A DNA stretch of 64,000 nucleotides from Apostichopus japonicus (GCF_037975245.1 NC_092582.1:25088077-25152076); one strand, 5' to 3'; shown: positions 56,001 to 59,265, counted from the stretch's first letter. The notes: generated from the letters alone by a model not told the origin. A program made the numbers and translations.

Positions 56001-57510
56001 GTACCATCTGAACTACCGGCAGATATAGACCCAGAAACGGACCAGACCCTCACCTTTACTCTCTACATTGTCAACAATGTCACTGAGAAGCACTGCGGCT
56101 TTAACCTCACTGTCATTGAAGGAGAGAATCTCCTCGAGGGCTTGAAACGTGCTTGGAAAGACCCGGAAATTAATTTCAAGTAAGCCTATAACTTAGCATT
56201 TTAGATATTAACTTACGATCTTCCCTGCCAACAGCAAATACCACCCGAGACCCCTGTTTTGGGCCGAAAACACAGGGGAGATTGAATATCTACTGGAGTT
56301 GGTAATGCTAGCCATACAGGAATGCTCCCCTGCACAAATTCATGATTAAACCTCACAGTGTACTATGTCAGTGGTCGAGCCAAACTTGTCTTGACACACA
56401 GGAAAGTAGTGCTGGCCATTAGAGCACTTGTGGTTTACAATCATACAGGTGACTGGTCAATTAATTACGTGCACTCAAGGATGAATCCTAATAGCAGTAT
56501 TTGGGGTAGTTTATGCTATCAAGTCACAATTATTAATGCTGGAGTGAATTTGAGGAGCACTGTTTTTCTATAAGCAGGCTTGACCATCACCTGTAAGCCT
56601 ACCTCCTTATCATTGTAATTGCAATTTGGCTCTTTGTTTGTTTATTTATGATATTTTTTATATATTTATTTGCCTGGGGGTGGGGATGGGGGTGGGGGTA
56701 ATTAGGCTTGCCTGATAAATGCAAAATATCCGTTGCTTGTATTACAAACAGAGGTTTATTGATATTTTCTTGTTTTATGGCTTCCAGTTTCCAAGTAGAA
56801 GTTTTTAGCCTGGTCGGATATTACGGAGCCTTCCTGACGTCAGTCAATGATGTTAGGAATGACATGGAGAACATGTACATATGGTTGGTGGTGCAACAGG
56901 AGCAAAGCCAAGGGATTGTAGACATGACCTCTTGGGGTGATCATCAACCTTTGGGTAAGGAAACAACATTATTGCTATTGATAACGAAACTTAATCGCCA
57001 TCTTCTGAAAATTATGGTCATGAGGAGGGGGTGGGGGCAGGGGCGTCCATTTGAGATTATGCATGCATTTGGTGTTGACCTCTTAAAGGACCAGACTATC
57101 AGTGTAATCTCTACATGATATCTGAGCTGGACCAGAGTATAATTCAGTTTCATCTCTAGATGAGAAATTTGTCATTCTGTAATGAAGTGGCAAACTAGAA
57201 CTGGACAATATAATAAGTTTCATCTCTCGATGGAAACAGTTTTATTCTGTGTTTGAGAATTTCCAGCTGGGCCTCGACAATATCTTTCTCCAGCTGCATA
57301 AAACTGTTTCACTCATAATAACAACACCCATAATATATATTCATCAGTATTTGATATTTCTTTCATGTTCTTTTGATATTCACAGGAGTGACAGATGTGG
57401 TTCCCATGGCTGGGTACAATATTTTCCTCATCTACAAAGATCTAAGCCCCTATTCTGACCTGTTTGGAGAAGGCGACGAAGAGATGCACATGTATGGTCG
57501 ACAGGGGTAG
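15794..57510 (+). CDS. Giant transcobalamin/intrinsic-factor-like secreted protein with 14 tandem beta modules (33 exons; whole gene)
   Basis: Joining the 33 exons listed below gives 7,278 coding nt (about 2,425 residues). Order: signal peptide (1 to about 21), cobalamin-binding alpha-alpha barrel (about 29-362), linker, then beta modules D1 (380-489), D2 (490-757, Gly/Met tail), D3 to D13 (758-2384) and a truncated D14 (2385-2425). In vertebrate carriers one barrel and one beta domain clamp one B12 molecule in secreted fluid. The barrel and beta modules here resemble that family in order and motif, including an invariant Trp per module (for example YFWLV-like strings). Binding of B12 by the extra modules is not shown. 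Every complete module is 3n nt long with phase-1 outer introns. N-glycosylation sequons recur. It could instead be two overlapping transcription units ending at 29258 and 57510. Confidence 0.85.
15879..17148 (+). other. Intron 1 with an 86-90 bp tandem duplication
   Basis: Two adjacent copies of a segment (16117-16207 and 16208-16295) contain catcatctgcattgttatgca and a following cttcaaatt. Otherwise no feature is seen. A small missed exon here is possible, because the exon 1-2 junction is not fully settled. Confidence 0.6.
17149..17442. mobile_element. hAT-like MITE, 294 bp
   Basis: The ends CAGTGGCGTAGGAA and TTCCTACGCCCTTG are imperfect inverted copies (12 of 14 match), flanked by a perfect 8-bp duplication ctttgcaa at 17141-17148 and 17443-17450. 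It sits about 50 bp upstream of exon 2. Confidence 0.8.
17495..17774 (+). CDS. Carrier gene exon 2: start of the cobalamin-binding barrel
   Basis: It encodes ELTLFNN... then helices such as [28 protein letters not shown] and [10 protein letters not shown], as in the first helices of the transcobalamin/intrinsic-factor barrel. It ends in phase 2 at CG|GTGAGT. The start is the weak point: the upstream sequence is cagcagag, and only the AG at 17493-17494 keeps frame with exon 1; starts at 17490 or 17493 meet a stop at once. Either this third AG is used or a small exon is missing in intron 1. Confidence 0.75.
18053..18460. mobile_element. hAT-like MITE, 408 bp
   Basis: Inverted ends CAGTGGCGGAG / TAGCTCCGCCACTG with a perfect 8-bp duplication aaatgaag (18045-18052, 18461-18468). 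The interior has an inverted copy of the ggcgcgaagcgta subrepeat also found in the 6718-8639 element, so they belong to one family. It lies in intron 2. Confidence 0.8.
18657..18985 (+). CDS. Carrier gene exon 3: cobalamin-binding barrel, middle
   Basis: After a ctttcactgttacag acceptor it reads [20 protein letters not shown], then helical stretches including [23 protein letters not shown] and [10 protein letters not shown]. Cysteines at EATC, PIC and RPC are candidates for the disulphides that brace this barrel in vertebrate carriers. The exon runs from phase 2 to phase 1 with donor GCTG|GTAAAT. Direct continuation to a stop at 19014 would need intron retention. Confidence 0.85.
18986..20048 (+). 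other. Intron 3 with a (TA)n tract
   Basis: Contains a TA microsatellite at about 19114-19160 and an ordinary polypyrimidine acceptor (ttcctttccaacag). No gene or transposon recognised. Confidence 0.6.
20049..20236 (+). CDS. Carrier gene exon 4: cobalamin-binding barrel
   Basis: Reads [20 protein letters not shown], the family's helix with small residues and a Cys (compare the ...ALTC helix of intrinsic factor), then [10 protein letters not shown] and [14 protein letters not shown]. The GFG/TG-type turn followed by QATAMAVQ is the recurring inner-helix pattern of the barrel. Phase 1 to phase 0, donor CAG|GTTAGT. Confidence 0.88.
20237..22908 (+). other. Intron 4, mostly unassigned
   Basis: 2.9 kb intron, counting the LINE fragment at its end. 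A poly-G run occurs near 20820. Around 21700-21860 are repeated taggcct palindromic motifs. An open stretch at about 22030-22255 has no recognisable protein features. No exon of the carrier gene is missing here, since exons 4 and 5 join in frame. Confidence 0.5.
22909..23144 (+). pseudogene. Non-LTR retrotransposon reverse-transcriptase fragment (broken)
   Basis: Reads LNVSKAPG, then after a +1 shift [16 protein letters not shown] and PLSLVF, then after further breaks TGDV. This is the conserved K-x-PGPD-x-IHP...PL..IF...G-x-(V/I)P run at the start of LINE (Jockey/CR1-like) reverse transcriptases. Frameshifts and stops show it is dead. It ends directly at the 3' splice site of exon 5. Confidence 0.75.
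23145..23348 (+). CDS. Carrier gene exon 5: end of the cobalamin-binding barrel
   Basis: Reads [20 protein letters not shown], then [12 protein letters not shown] (the family's 'xGxF' turn) and [16 protein letters not shown]...VDC, matching the last helices and final Cys of the barrel. The acceptor is taken at 23143-23144 (tctccaaag). The donor at AAG|GTCATA (23349) is chosen over the better-looking G|GTAAGG at 23335 because only it lets exon 6 continue in frame to the beta domain. Phase 0 to phase 0. Confidence 0.78.
23589..23640 (+). CDS. Carrier gene exon 6: linker
   Basis: A 52-nt exon after tacttattttag encodes [17 protein letters not shown] and the first base of a Cys codon, ending at T|GTAAGC (phase 1). 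The alternative frame gives a stop straight after the donor. It corresponds to the flexible link between barrel and beta domain in vertebrate carriers. Confidence 0.7.
23680..23810 (-). mobile_element. tRNA-derived SINE head
   Basis: On the - strand, 23808-23742 reads like a tRNA: an A-box-like TTAGCTCAATGGTTAACGC and a B-box GGTTCGAGTCACTCCC, with GGAGTG/CACTCC able to pair as an acceptor stem. The anticodon arm folds poorly, so it is a tRNA-derived SINE rather than a working tRNA gene. The left end of the body is uncertain. Confidence 0.6.
24261..24441 (+). CDS. Carrier gene exon 7: beta module D1, first half
   Basis: After atattcccag it reads [20 protein letters not shown], then [30 protein letters not shown] and ENDF. 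This is the first half of the DUF4430-type beta domain (strand - turn - GE-x-LL-x-AL helix). It lacks the roughly 30-residue DG..V.LVYVDLS leader seen in D2-D13, so D1 is the closest in form to a normal B12-carrier beta domain. No N-glycosylation sequon here (FEVAT). Phase 1 to phase 2. Confidence 0.85.
24889..25037 (+). CDS. Carrier gene exon 8: beta module D1, second half
   Basis: Reads [37 protein letters not shown], then an acidic tail and LGLI. It has the GVFLTSVN strand pair and the invariant Trp. Acceptor gtgctcttttacag, donor ATAG|GTTCGA, phase 2 to phase 1. Reading through the donor gives a stop at about 25160, which could only matter if the intron is retained. Confidence 0.85.
25499..25610. 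repeat. G-rich tandem repeat (gggaggggtaggta)n
   Basis: Short G-rich array in the intron before exon 9, with several runs of four or more G, so G-quadruplex formation is possible on this strand. Confidence 0.7.
25799..26048 (+). CDS. Carrier gene exon 9: beta module D2, first half
   Basis: Reads [49 protein letters not shown] and [18 protein letters not shown]. It is the first module with the added leader (L-x-x-x-x-P-x-x-G-x-x-x-x-LV(Y/F)-x-D). The usual N-(V/L/I)-T sequon is replaced by IEVRV. Acceptor cttctctcaag, donor AC|GTAAGC, phase 1 to phase 2. Confidence 0.88.
26111..28226. repeat. 39-bp tandem satellite, about 54 copies
   Basis: The unit tgtgtttcagttcttaattg followed by a 19-nt second half ending gacttaccg is repeated with few variants (tgct/tgtt, accg/actg, gttag/gctag/gttaa). 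It starts about 60 bp after exon 9 and fills most of the intron inside module D2. Every unit contains a splice-acceptor-like tgtgtttcag. Confidence 0.97.
28582..29135 (+). CDS. Carrier gene exon 10: beta module D2, second half, with Gly/Met-rich tail
   Basis: Reads [37 protein letters not shown], then an in-frame repeat tail of about 140 residues made of [20 protein letters not shown] and GPMDG units, ending PQPTS. The first part closely matches module D6 (PF-x-x-FNK-x-G-x-x-PIS). The tail is coded by a 15-bp minisatellite (28697-29110) whose middle block is duplicated. Acceptor ttttcttggatag, donor A|GTAAGA in phase 1. Confidence 0.82.
28697..29110 (+). repeat. 15-bp coding minisatellite (Gly-Pro-Met-Gly-Gly)
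   Basis: Units like gggccgatgggcgga in tandem, with a higher-order duplication of the block containing the [21 protein letters not shown] variants. All units are multiples of three, so frame is held. Long ORFs in the other frames are by-products. Confidence 0.92.
29239..29258 (+). CDS. Alternative last exon of the carrier gene (short isoform end)
   Basis: After a good acceptor (tttttgttttcag) the phase-1 donor of exon 10 can join here, giving S-S-S-D-P-H and a TAG stop at 29256-29258. The resulting secreted protein would have about 763 residues: barrel, two beta modules and the Gly/Met tail. Exon 10 can equally splice to exon 11 (both supply GC after A), so this looks like an alternative terminal exon. 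It could also be the true end of a separate gene. Confidence 0.6.
29774..29779 (+). promoter_or_regulatory. Polyadenylation signal AATAAA for the short isoform
   Basis: AATAAA about 515 nt after the stop at 29258, in an A+T-rich 3'-UTR-like stretch with no carrier exon in between. Confidence 0.5.
29865..30055. repeat. (TA)n microsatellite
   Basis: TA runs with scattered cata and gata interruptions. The hAT-like element at 30056-30636 is inserted in it. Confidence 0.95.
30056..30636. mobile_element. hAT-like MITE, 581 bp, inserted in TA repeat
   Basis: Inverted ends CAGGCCTCGACAAA / TTTGTCGAGGCCTG followed by matching subterminal ggtcgcca...ttggcgag segments. The flanks gtatatat (30048-30055 and 30637-30644) agree over 8 bp, although the TA-rich site weakens that evidence. 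No ORF of transposase size. Confidence 0.7.
30694..30964 (+). CDS. Carrier gene exon 11: beta module D3, first half
   Basis: Reads [59 protein letters not shown] and [14 protein letters not shown]. The (R/K)(R/K)EL-x-(K/R)DI motif with F(L/V)R(L/A)WK marks it as the same type as D7 and D11. It carries NFT and NVT sequons. Acceptor tcttgacttttcag, donor AT|GTAAGT, phase 1 to phase 2. Confidence 0.9.
31393..31529 (+). CDS. Carrier gene exon 12: beta module D3, second half
   Basis: Reads [40 protein letters not shown] and IPL. The GRYGLF and Y(N/S)DPR motifs recur in D7. The acceptor aatacag has a poor pyrimidine tract but is the only one that preserves phase. Donor CTCG|GTGAGT. Confidence 0.85.
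31918..32239 (+). CDS. Carrier gene exon 13: beta module D4, first half, acidic insertion
   Basis: Reads [20 protein letters not shown], then a run of Asp/Glu with a few Arg/Gly (about residues 22-50 of the exon), [35 protein letters not shown] and [18 protein letters not shown]. The acidic insertion sits where D8 and D12 also have one. NVT and NIT sequons present. Acceptor tttacaatttcttcag, donor AC|GTAAGT. Confidence 0.92.
32365..32905. repeat. 51-57 bp minisatellite, about ten copies
   Basis: Each unit contains ggtccaacacatgtctg and tattatctgttgga followed by a variable run of G and A. It lies in the intron splitting module D4. The ORFs found on both strands are repeat by-products. Confidence 0.93.
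33109..33257 (+). CDS. Carrier gene exon 14: beta module D4, second half
   Basis: Reads [40 protein letters not shown] and ending SDPQ. The NGLAN motif is shared only with D8 and D12 (D9 has N-Y-LAN). Acceptor ctgtgtttgtag, donor CAAG|GTGAGT, phase 2 to phase 1. Confidence 0.9.
33301..33677. repeat. (GGGA)n polypurine tract, about 380 bp
   Basis: A nearly pure gggagggagg run, with rare aatgga interruptions near its ends, beginning about 45 bp after exon 14. It is a long mirror-symmetric purine tract with a G-quadruplex-type pattern. The Gly/Arg/Glu ORF through it is not a gene. Confidence 0.97.
33680..35111 (+). other. Intron 14 remainder
   Basis: A+T-rich with a poly-C run near 34853. No exon, RNA gene or transposon recognised. 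The acceptor for exon 15 is cattcatttctcgacaag. Confidence 0.55.
35112..35370 (+). CDS. Carrier gene exon 15: beta module D5, first half
   Basis: Reads [49 protein letters not shown] and [18 protein letters not shown]. The GLKRAWKD end and (A/S)ELP turn match D13, and in weaker form D9. One NIT sequon. Donor AC|GTAAGT. Confidence 0.92.
35573..35730 (+). CDS. Carrier gene exon 16: beta module D5, second half
   Basis: Reads [39 protein letters not shown] and ending YQPL, like D13 (HQPL). Acceptor cttttcattaacag, donor TTGG|GTAATA. The exon end plus donor is tandemly copied twice in the following intron (35770 and 35837). Confidence 0.9.
35703..35880 (+). repeat. 67-bp tandem duplication of the exon 16 end and donor site
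   Basis: Copies begin gatgac(c/t)tggt or gatgacctag at 35703 (exon), 35770 and 35837, each ending ...ctattggg|taata like the true donor. The spacing is exactly 67 bp both times. Use of a decoy donor would add a stop soon after the true exon end. Confidence 0.88.
35882..36348. repeat. 38-bp minisatellite, about 12 copies
   Basis: Unit caggcactgggcctagttta followed by cattcaccctctccatag, with gcactggg/gccctgga variants alternating. Fills most of intron 16. Confidence 0.93.
36497..36764 (+). CDS. Carrier gene exon 17: beta module D6, first half
   Basis: Reads [51 protein letters not shown] and [18 protein letters not shown]. It resembles D2 (LN(D/E)(L/V)(E/K)P, LVF(V/F)D). The module sequon is lost (YQVET), but NNVT remains. 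Acceptor cttgcgctttgcag, donor AC|GTGAGA. Confidence 0.92.
37072..37235 (+). CDS. Carrier gene exon 18: beta module D6, second half
   Basis: Reads [42 protein letters not shown], an acidic stretch, then FVPI. PF-x-x-FNK-x-G-x-x-PIS(V)(N/Q)G and W(V/L)(I/V)H are shared only with D2. Acceptor ttgatctgcag, donor ATTG|GTAAGT. Confidence 0.9.
37236..37902 (+). other. Intron 18 with a short ata-rich tract
   Basis: A tataatata-rich stretch at about 37660-37760; otherwise plain A+T-rich sequence. Confidence 0.6.
37903..38176 (+). CDS. Carrier gene exon 19: beta module D7, first half
   Basis: Reads [55 protein letters not shown] and [17 protein letters not shown]. The RREL-x-RDI and FVRLWKD motifs match D3 and D11. 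The sequon is lost (YDVT). Acceptor gtttattttgtatag, donor CA|GTAAGT. Confidence 0.9.
38474..38712 (+). CDS. Carrier gene exon 20: beta module D7, second half, Asp/Ser-rich tail
   Basis: Reads [37 protein letters not shown], then about 35 residues of Asp/Glu/Ser repeats (DEDSDDSDD type), then RIAIL. GRFGIF and YSDPR match D3. The Asp-Ser run is coded by a short gatagtgatgat repeat and is very acidic; it resembles phosphorylatable or calcium-binding acidic tracts in secreted proteins, without a specific match. Acceptor cttttgacttcag, donor TTAG|GTAAAG. Confidence 0.88.
38820..39115. repeat. About 97-bp tandem repeat, three copies
   Basis: Units contain cctctacagtgaatgattca, taggtagttagtaatacctt and attcagtaggtaagacctc. 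Each copy includes a donor-like agtaggtaagac. Confidence 0.85.
39116..39949 (+). other. Intron 20 remainder
   Basis: A (TA)n run at about 39602-39630; nothing else recognised. A polypyrimidine acceptor (atttctgtctccag) precedes exon 21. Confidence 0.6.
39950..40247 (+). CDS. Carrier gene exon 21: beta module D8, first half, acidic insertion
   Basis: Reads [20 protein letters not shown], an Asp/Glu/Arg run, [35 protein letters not shown] and [18 protein letters not shown]. It is the closest relative of D4: same acidic insertion, same Cys-Asp-x-Thr-Ala motif, same EHDGFN(V/L)TIIEGENLL string. Two sequons. Donor AA|GTAAGC. Confidence 0.92.
40442..40789. mobile_element. hAT-like MITE, 348 bp
   Basis: Inverted ends CAGTGGAGTCAC / GTGACGCCACTG with a 9-bp identical flank ggagtaccc on both sides (40433-40441 and 40790-40798); 8 of these are the likely target duplication. 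Located in intron 21. Confidence 0.8.
41379..41515 (+). CDS. Carrier gene exon 22: beta module D8, second half
   Basis: Reads [39 protein letters not shown] and ends SSLL. The NGLAN(N/D) motif is shared with D4 and D12. Acceptor gattatttttgtag, donor CTAA|GTGAGT, phase 2 to phase 1. Confidence 0.9.
41516..42900 (+). other. Intron 22, first part
   Basis: No exon, RNA gene or ordered repeat recognised; short chance ORFs only. Confidence 0.5.
42920..43460 (+). repeat. 117-bp tandem repeat carrying copies of the exon 23 acceptor and start
   Basis: The string ttttagccctcactgaggt plus the next ten or so bases of exon 23 occurs at 43081, 43198 and 43315 before the true site at 43432, each exactly 117 bp apart; a diverged copy lies at 42922. 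Only the last copy continues as open reading; the others reach a TAA within about 60 nt. Confidence 0.9.
43434..43695 (+). CDS. Carrier gene exon 23: beta module D9, first half
   Basis: Reads [51 protein letters not shown] and [24 protein letters not shown] and (D/E)GL(L/K)RAWKD match D5 and D13. One NVT sequon. Acceptor tttctatctttttag, donor AG|GTAAGT. Confidence 0.92.
43924..44150. repeat. (TA)n microsatellite
   Basis: TA runs with cata/gata interruptions in the intron that splits module D9. A shorter TA run follows exon 23 at about 43700-43724. Confidence 0.95.
44343..44509 (+). CDS. Carrier gene exon 24: beta module D9, second half
   Basis: Reads [55 protein letters not shown]. The invariant Trp is present; the SVNG motif has become AVNY. 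Acceptor gctttcttaacatttaaag is weak but phase-correct, donor ATCT|GTAAGT. Long ORFs in other frames and on the other strand over this exon are shadows. Confidence 0.85.
44761..48751. repeat. 47-bp tandem satellite, about 85 copies, with higher-order duplications
   Basis: Unit cagattgtggactaggtttc plus catgggtactcagaataaaa and ccattta. Variants (taccc/tactc, aataca/aataaa, taaca/ttaca, short 45-46 bp units) recur in blocks: two segments about 423 bp (9 units) apart share variant order near 46391/46814 and 46579/47002, and two rare variants (tacaaattgt, tagactatgt) recur at a spacing of 1268 bp (about 27 units). Fills most of intron 24. Confidence 0.97.
48752..49219 (+). other. Intron 24, 3' end
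   Basis: A poly-G run near 49062; otherwise plain sequence ending at the acceptor tttttgcaattttag. Confidence 0.6.
49220..49478 (+). CDS. Carrier gene exon 25: beta module D10, first half
   Basis: Reads [52 protein letters not shown] and [18 protein letters not shown]. Position in the block and the KP...V(V)(K/R)LV(Y/F)-x-D start put it with D2 and D6, but it is the most diverged of that class (IKYHES in place of IEGEN). One NVT sequon. Donor AA|GTAAGT. Confidence 0.9.
49479..50362 (+). other. Intron 25
   Basis: A ttttggggggggg run near 50155 and short A+T-rich repeats; no gene or transposon recognised. Confidence 0.55.
50363..50535 (+). CDS. Carrier gene exon 26: beta module D10, second half
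   Basis: Reads [40 protein letters not shown], a Gly/Arg/Gln stretch, then LTKPI. Acceptor cttttcccctccgacag, donor ATCG|GTAAAA. The 148-residue ORF on the opposite strand over this exon is a shadow. Confidence 0.9.
50536..51351 (+). other. Intron 26
   Basis: No ordered repeat or gene seen. The acceptor for exon 27 is gttgttgtcatggcag. Confidence 0.55.
51352..51622 (+). CDS. Carrier gene exon 27: beta module D11, first half
   Basis: Reads [56 protein letters not shown] and [16 protein letters not shown]. The RKEL-x-KDI and AFVRAWK motifs put it with D3 and D7; TQMGQ(S)YN(L)T also echoes [10 protein letters not shown] of D3. One NLT sequon. Donor AA|GTGAGA. Confidence 0.92.
51829..51892. repeat. 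(TA)n microsatellite
   Basis: Pure TA run in the intron splitting module D11. Confidence 0.95.
52144..52292 (+). CDS. Carrier gene exon 28: beta module D11, second half
   Basis: Reads [50 protein letters not shown]-x-G-x-(F/Y)G(I/L)FI-x-GI matches D3. An unpaired Cys (ANC) is unusual among the second halves. Acceptor tttacccttcccttcag, donor GTCT|GTGAGT. Confidence 0.88.
52507..53033. repeat. TA-rich minisatellite with tagttgtatagtctatagttg
   Basis: About a dozen units of a variable TA run plus tagttgtatagtctatagttg. Strongly self-complementary. Located in intron 28. Confidence 0.93.
53560..53908 (-). mobile_element. tRNA-derived SINE
   Basis: On the - strand the right end reads GTGGTCAAGTGGTTAAGG (A-box-like), a turn ggactggtgatctaag, and GGTTGGAACCCTGG (B-box-like), followed by a body of about 250 bp with tgtcctggcaaggcacttta. 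This is the usual plan of a tRNA-headed SINE, with internal pol III promoter boxes. The 5' end is near 53905; the 3' limit is uncertain. Confidence 0.75.
53909..54417 (+). other. Intron 28, 3' part
   Basis: Nothing recognised before the acceptor of exon 29 (gtttgttcgttataaag, weak). Confidence 0.5.
54418..54760 (+). CDS. Carrier gene exon 29: beta module D12, first half, acidic insertion
   Basis: Reads [46 protein letters not shown], a Glu/Asp run, [33 protein letters not shown] and [16 protein letters not shown]. The acidic insertion and the LTEF-x-P...VHVV(Y/F)-x-DF start match D4. Three sequons, two in the last third. Donor AG|GTAAGT. Confidence 0.92.
54904..55311. mobile_element. hAT (Charlie-type ends) MITE, 408 bp
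   Basis: Ends CATGGGTTCCCTAACT and AGTTAGGGAAACCCTG are inverted copies (14 of 16), of the 'CAGGGGTTCCCAAACT' type known from hAT/Charlie elements, flanked by a perfect 8-bp duplication gtctagac (54896-54903, 55312-55319). In the intron splitting D12. Confidence 0.82.
55504..55658 (+). CDS. Carrier gene exon 30: beta module D12, second half
   Basis: Reads [57 protein letters not shown] is shared with D4 and D8, and (R/L)FTL(F/V) with D8. Acceptor gttttcactatgcag, donor CTGG|GTAAGC. Confidence 0.9.
55921..56179 (+). CDS. Carrier gene exon 31: beta module D13, first half
   Basis: Reads [53 protein letters not shown] and [22 protein letters not shown] and GLKRAWKD put it with D5 and D9. Two sequons. 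Acceptor ttattttcttctacag, donor AA|GTAAGC. Confidence 0.93.
56180..56787 (+). other. Intron 31
   Basis: A short ggggtggggatgggggtggg tract near 56676; nothing else recognised. Confidence 0.55.
56788..56954 (+). CDS. Carrier gene exon 32: beta module D13, second half
   Basis: Reads [47 protein letters not shown]. The HQPL end matches D5. Invariant Trp present. Acceptor tgttttatggcttccag, donor TTGG|GTAAGG. Confidence 0.9.
57386..57510 (+). CDS. Carrier gene exon 33: truncated beta module D14 and stop
   Basis: Reads [40 protein letters not shown] and TAG at 57508-57510. It has the module leader only; the beta-strand, sequon, GE-x-LL helix and second exon are absent, and no further module exon is found to 61.5 kb. 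So the array ends in a broken module used as the C-terminus. A donor-like GG|GTAGAA overlaps the stop, so splicing onward is possible but unsupported. Acceptor ttttgatattcacag. Confidence 0.82.
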
Positions 57511-59265
57511 AAATACTTCGTTTTTAAAAAAAAAAATTACTTGTAGGTGTGGCATCTTAATTTTTGTAATTCTGTAATTCATCTTTCTTAATGACTAATC
57601 TACTATTATTACTTTTGTCCTTTACTTTTAACTTCCTTTGGAACAATCAAGTGACCAATTATCTATTTAAAGTTCAGTTCTATATGTGTTAACGACTAAC
57701 GATTATGCAGGTCGATGTATGCATTCTAAATAACTGTAACTTTCACTCTATCTTAACAACTTTTCCTGCCTTGATAGAAAGAAAAAAAAATGTGACAAAA
57801 TCAGGCAGTTTCTTTAACAGATGTAATAACAGTTAATCGGTCTTGCTTCGTTGGTCGTCAGAGGAGAGGCATTTTAAGAGACATCAGTAACTAAAGGATA
57901 CAACTCATTTTTTTAGTTTTTAAAATGATTTGATTAATTGTAATTCGACTAATCTTCACATTAAAATTCATGATAACTGGTTAAGCTACTTTAAAGCTAC
58001 CTTCTGTTTATGGGAGAGAGAGGTCGTTAACACTGCATCCAGCAATCATGACACCAGGTCTGTTTCAAAGCCCAGCTCTGATCAACTTTTCTGGAAGTTT
58101 TATTTTGTTGTTGTTGTTTTTCATTTCTCTATAAAGTGGTTCTTAATTTGGTAAATAAAAAAAGGCAATGCTGTGCATGCTTTAAAAATGAGAAATGTTT
58201 TTGTGTCGTGATTCTGTTTAGAGGCCTATTTTCTTTGGTTATCATTCTTGCCTTCTTGGTGTTAACAATTGTGATTGTTGTTAATACTAATATTTCATTT
58301 TCATTTCTTGTTTTGTACAATTGTAGTCATAGCTGGAACATTGAACAAGTCTTTCATATATAATTAGTGAGAGAAATGCTTTCAAAGTAAATGAAACTGC
58401 GCCTTTGATGTTTGAGCATGAGTGACCATTCTTTGACTCTATAGCATATTTAGTGGAATGGCAGGGGAAGGGGGGGGCCTCTTAATGCAAATCCTGCCCG
58501 CGATTAGCCGTCCTAGCTAAAGATGGCAGTGGAAATGTTTATTTGAAACATGTTAATGTTATACTTCTGTGGTATGACCAATCTATTGATCACTGTAATT
58601 TCCATGAATTCTGCTAGAAACTCAAACTAATGGTTATTCATGTTAGGTGTTTTATTCGAACATTATCTGCTTTTCCCCCTCACTGCCCATCTTACAATTA
58701 TTTGGAGAACCAAAATGCTGACAAGAAAGCTTCTTTTTTTTGGGGGGGGCACTAAATTTTAATAGCACCACTCTTAAATTTTAGAGGCAACTCTGCGATG
58801 CCTTTTAACACAGGTGATCATTTGCAATGTAACATTTTTGGTACCTCGGAACCGATACAGAGGAACTGATGGTTTTTTTTATTTTTCCAGTTTCTTGCTG
58901 TAAAAGTAACAATGGTTTTTTTGGTGAAAGATCAAGAAAGCCATTTAAATAGTTTGTATCACATCGACGCATTATTTTGGCAACAAGGTTTGTAGCTGAC
59001 GAACATAGCAATGCATGTAAGAATTGGGGCCACATTTGTAACTGACCCCCCCCAACCAGCCCACCCCCTCCCTCATATCTCCACTGCCAAATTTTCTTAA
59101 AGTAATACAATTAGCTGTTCATAACCTTTTGATGAGAAATGAAATACTTTCTAGACCTCTTTAAGACTGAACTGCACCAATTACTTTATCTGCGGGAAGT
59201 TCCACTAGCATTTGTCATTTGAAAATAGAATATGTAATAGCCAGTAGTTGTTTCACATATATCAG
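57511..59265 (+). other. 3' UTR and intergenic
   Basis: A+T-rich sequence after the stop, with a possible poly(A) signal at 58154. No further module exon or gene recognised. Confidence 0.6.
58154..58159 (+). promoter_or_regulatory. Polyadenylation signal AATAAA for the long isoform
   Basis: First AATAAA seen after the stop at 57510, about 645 nt downstream. Position is plausible but unconfirmed. Confidence 0.45.
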
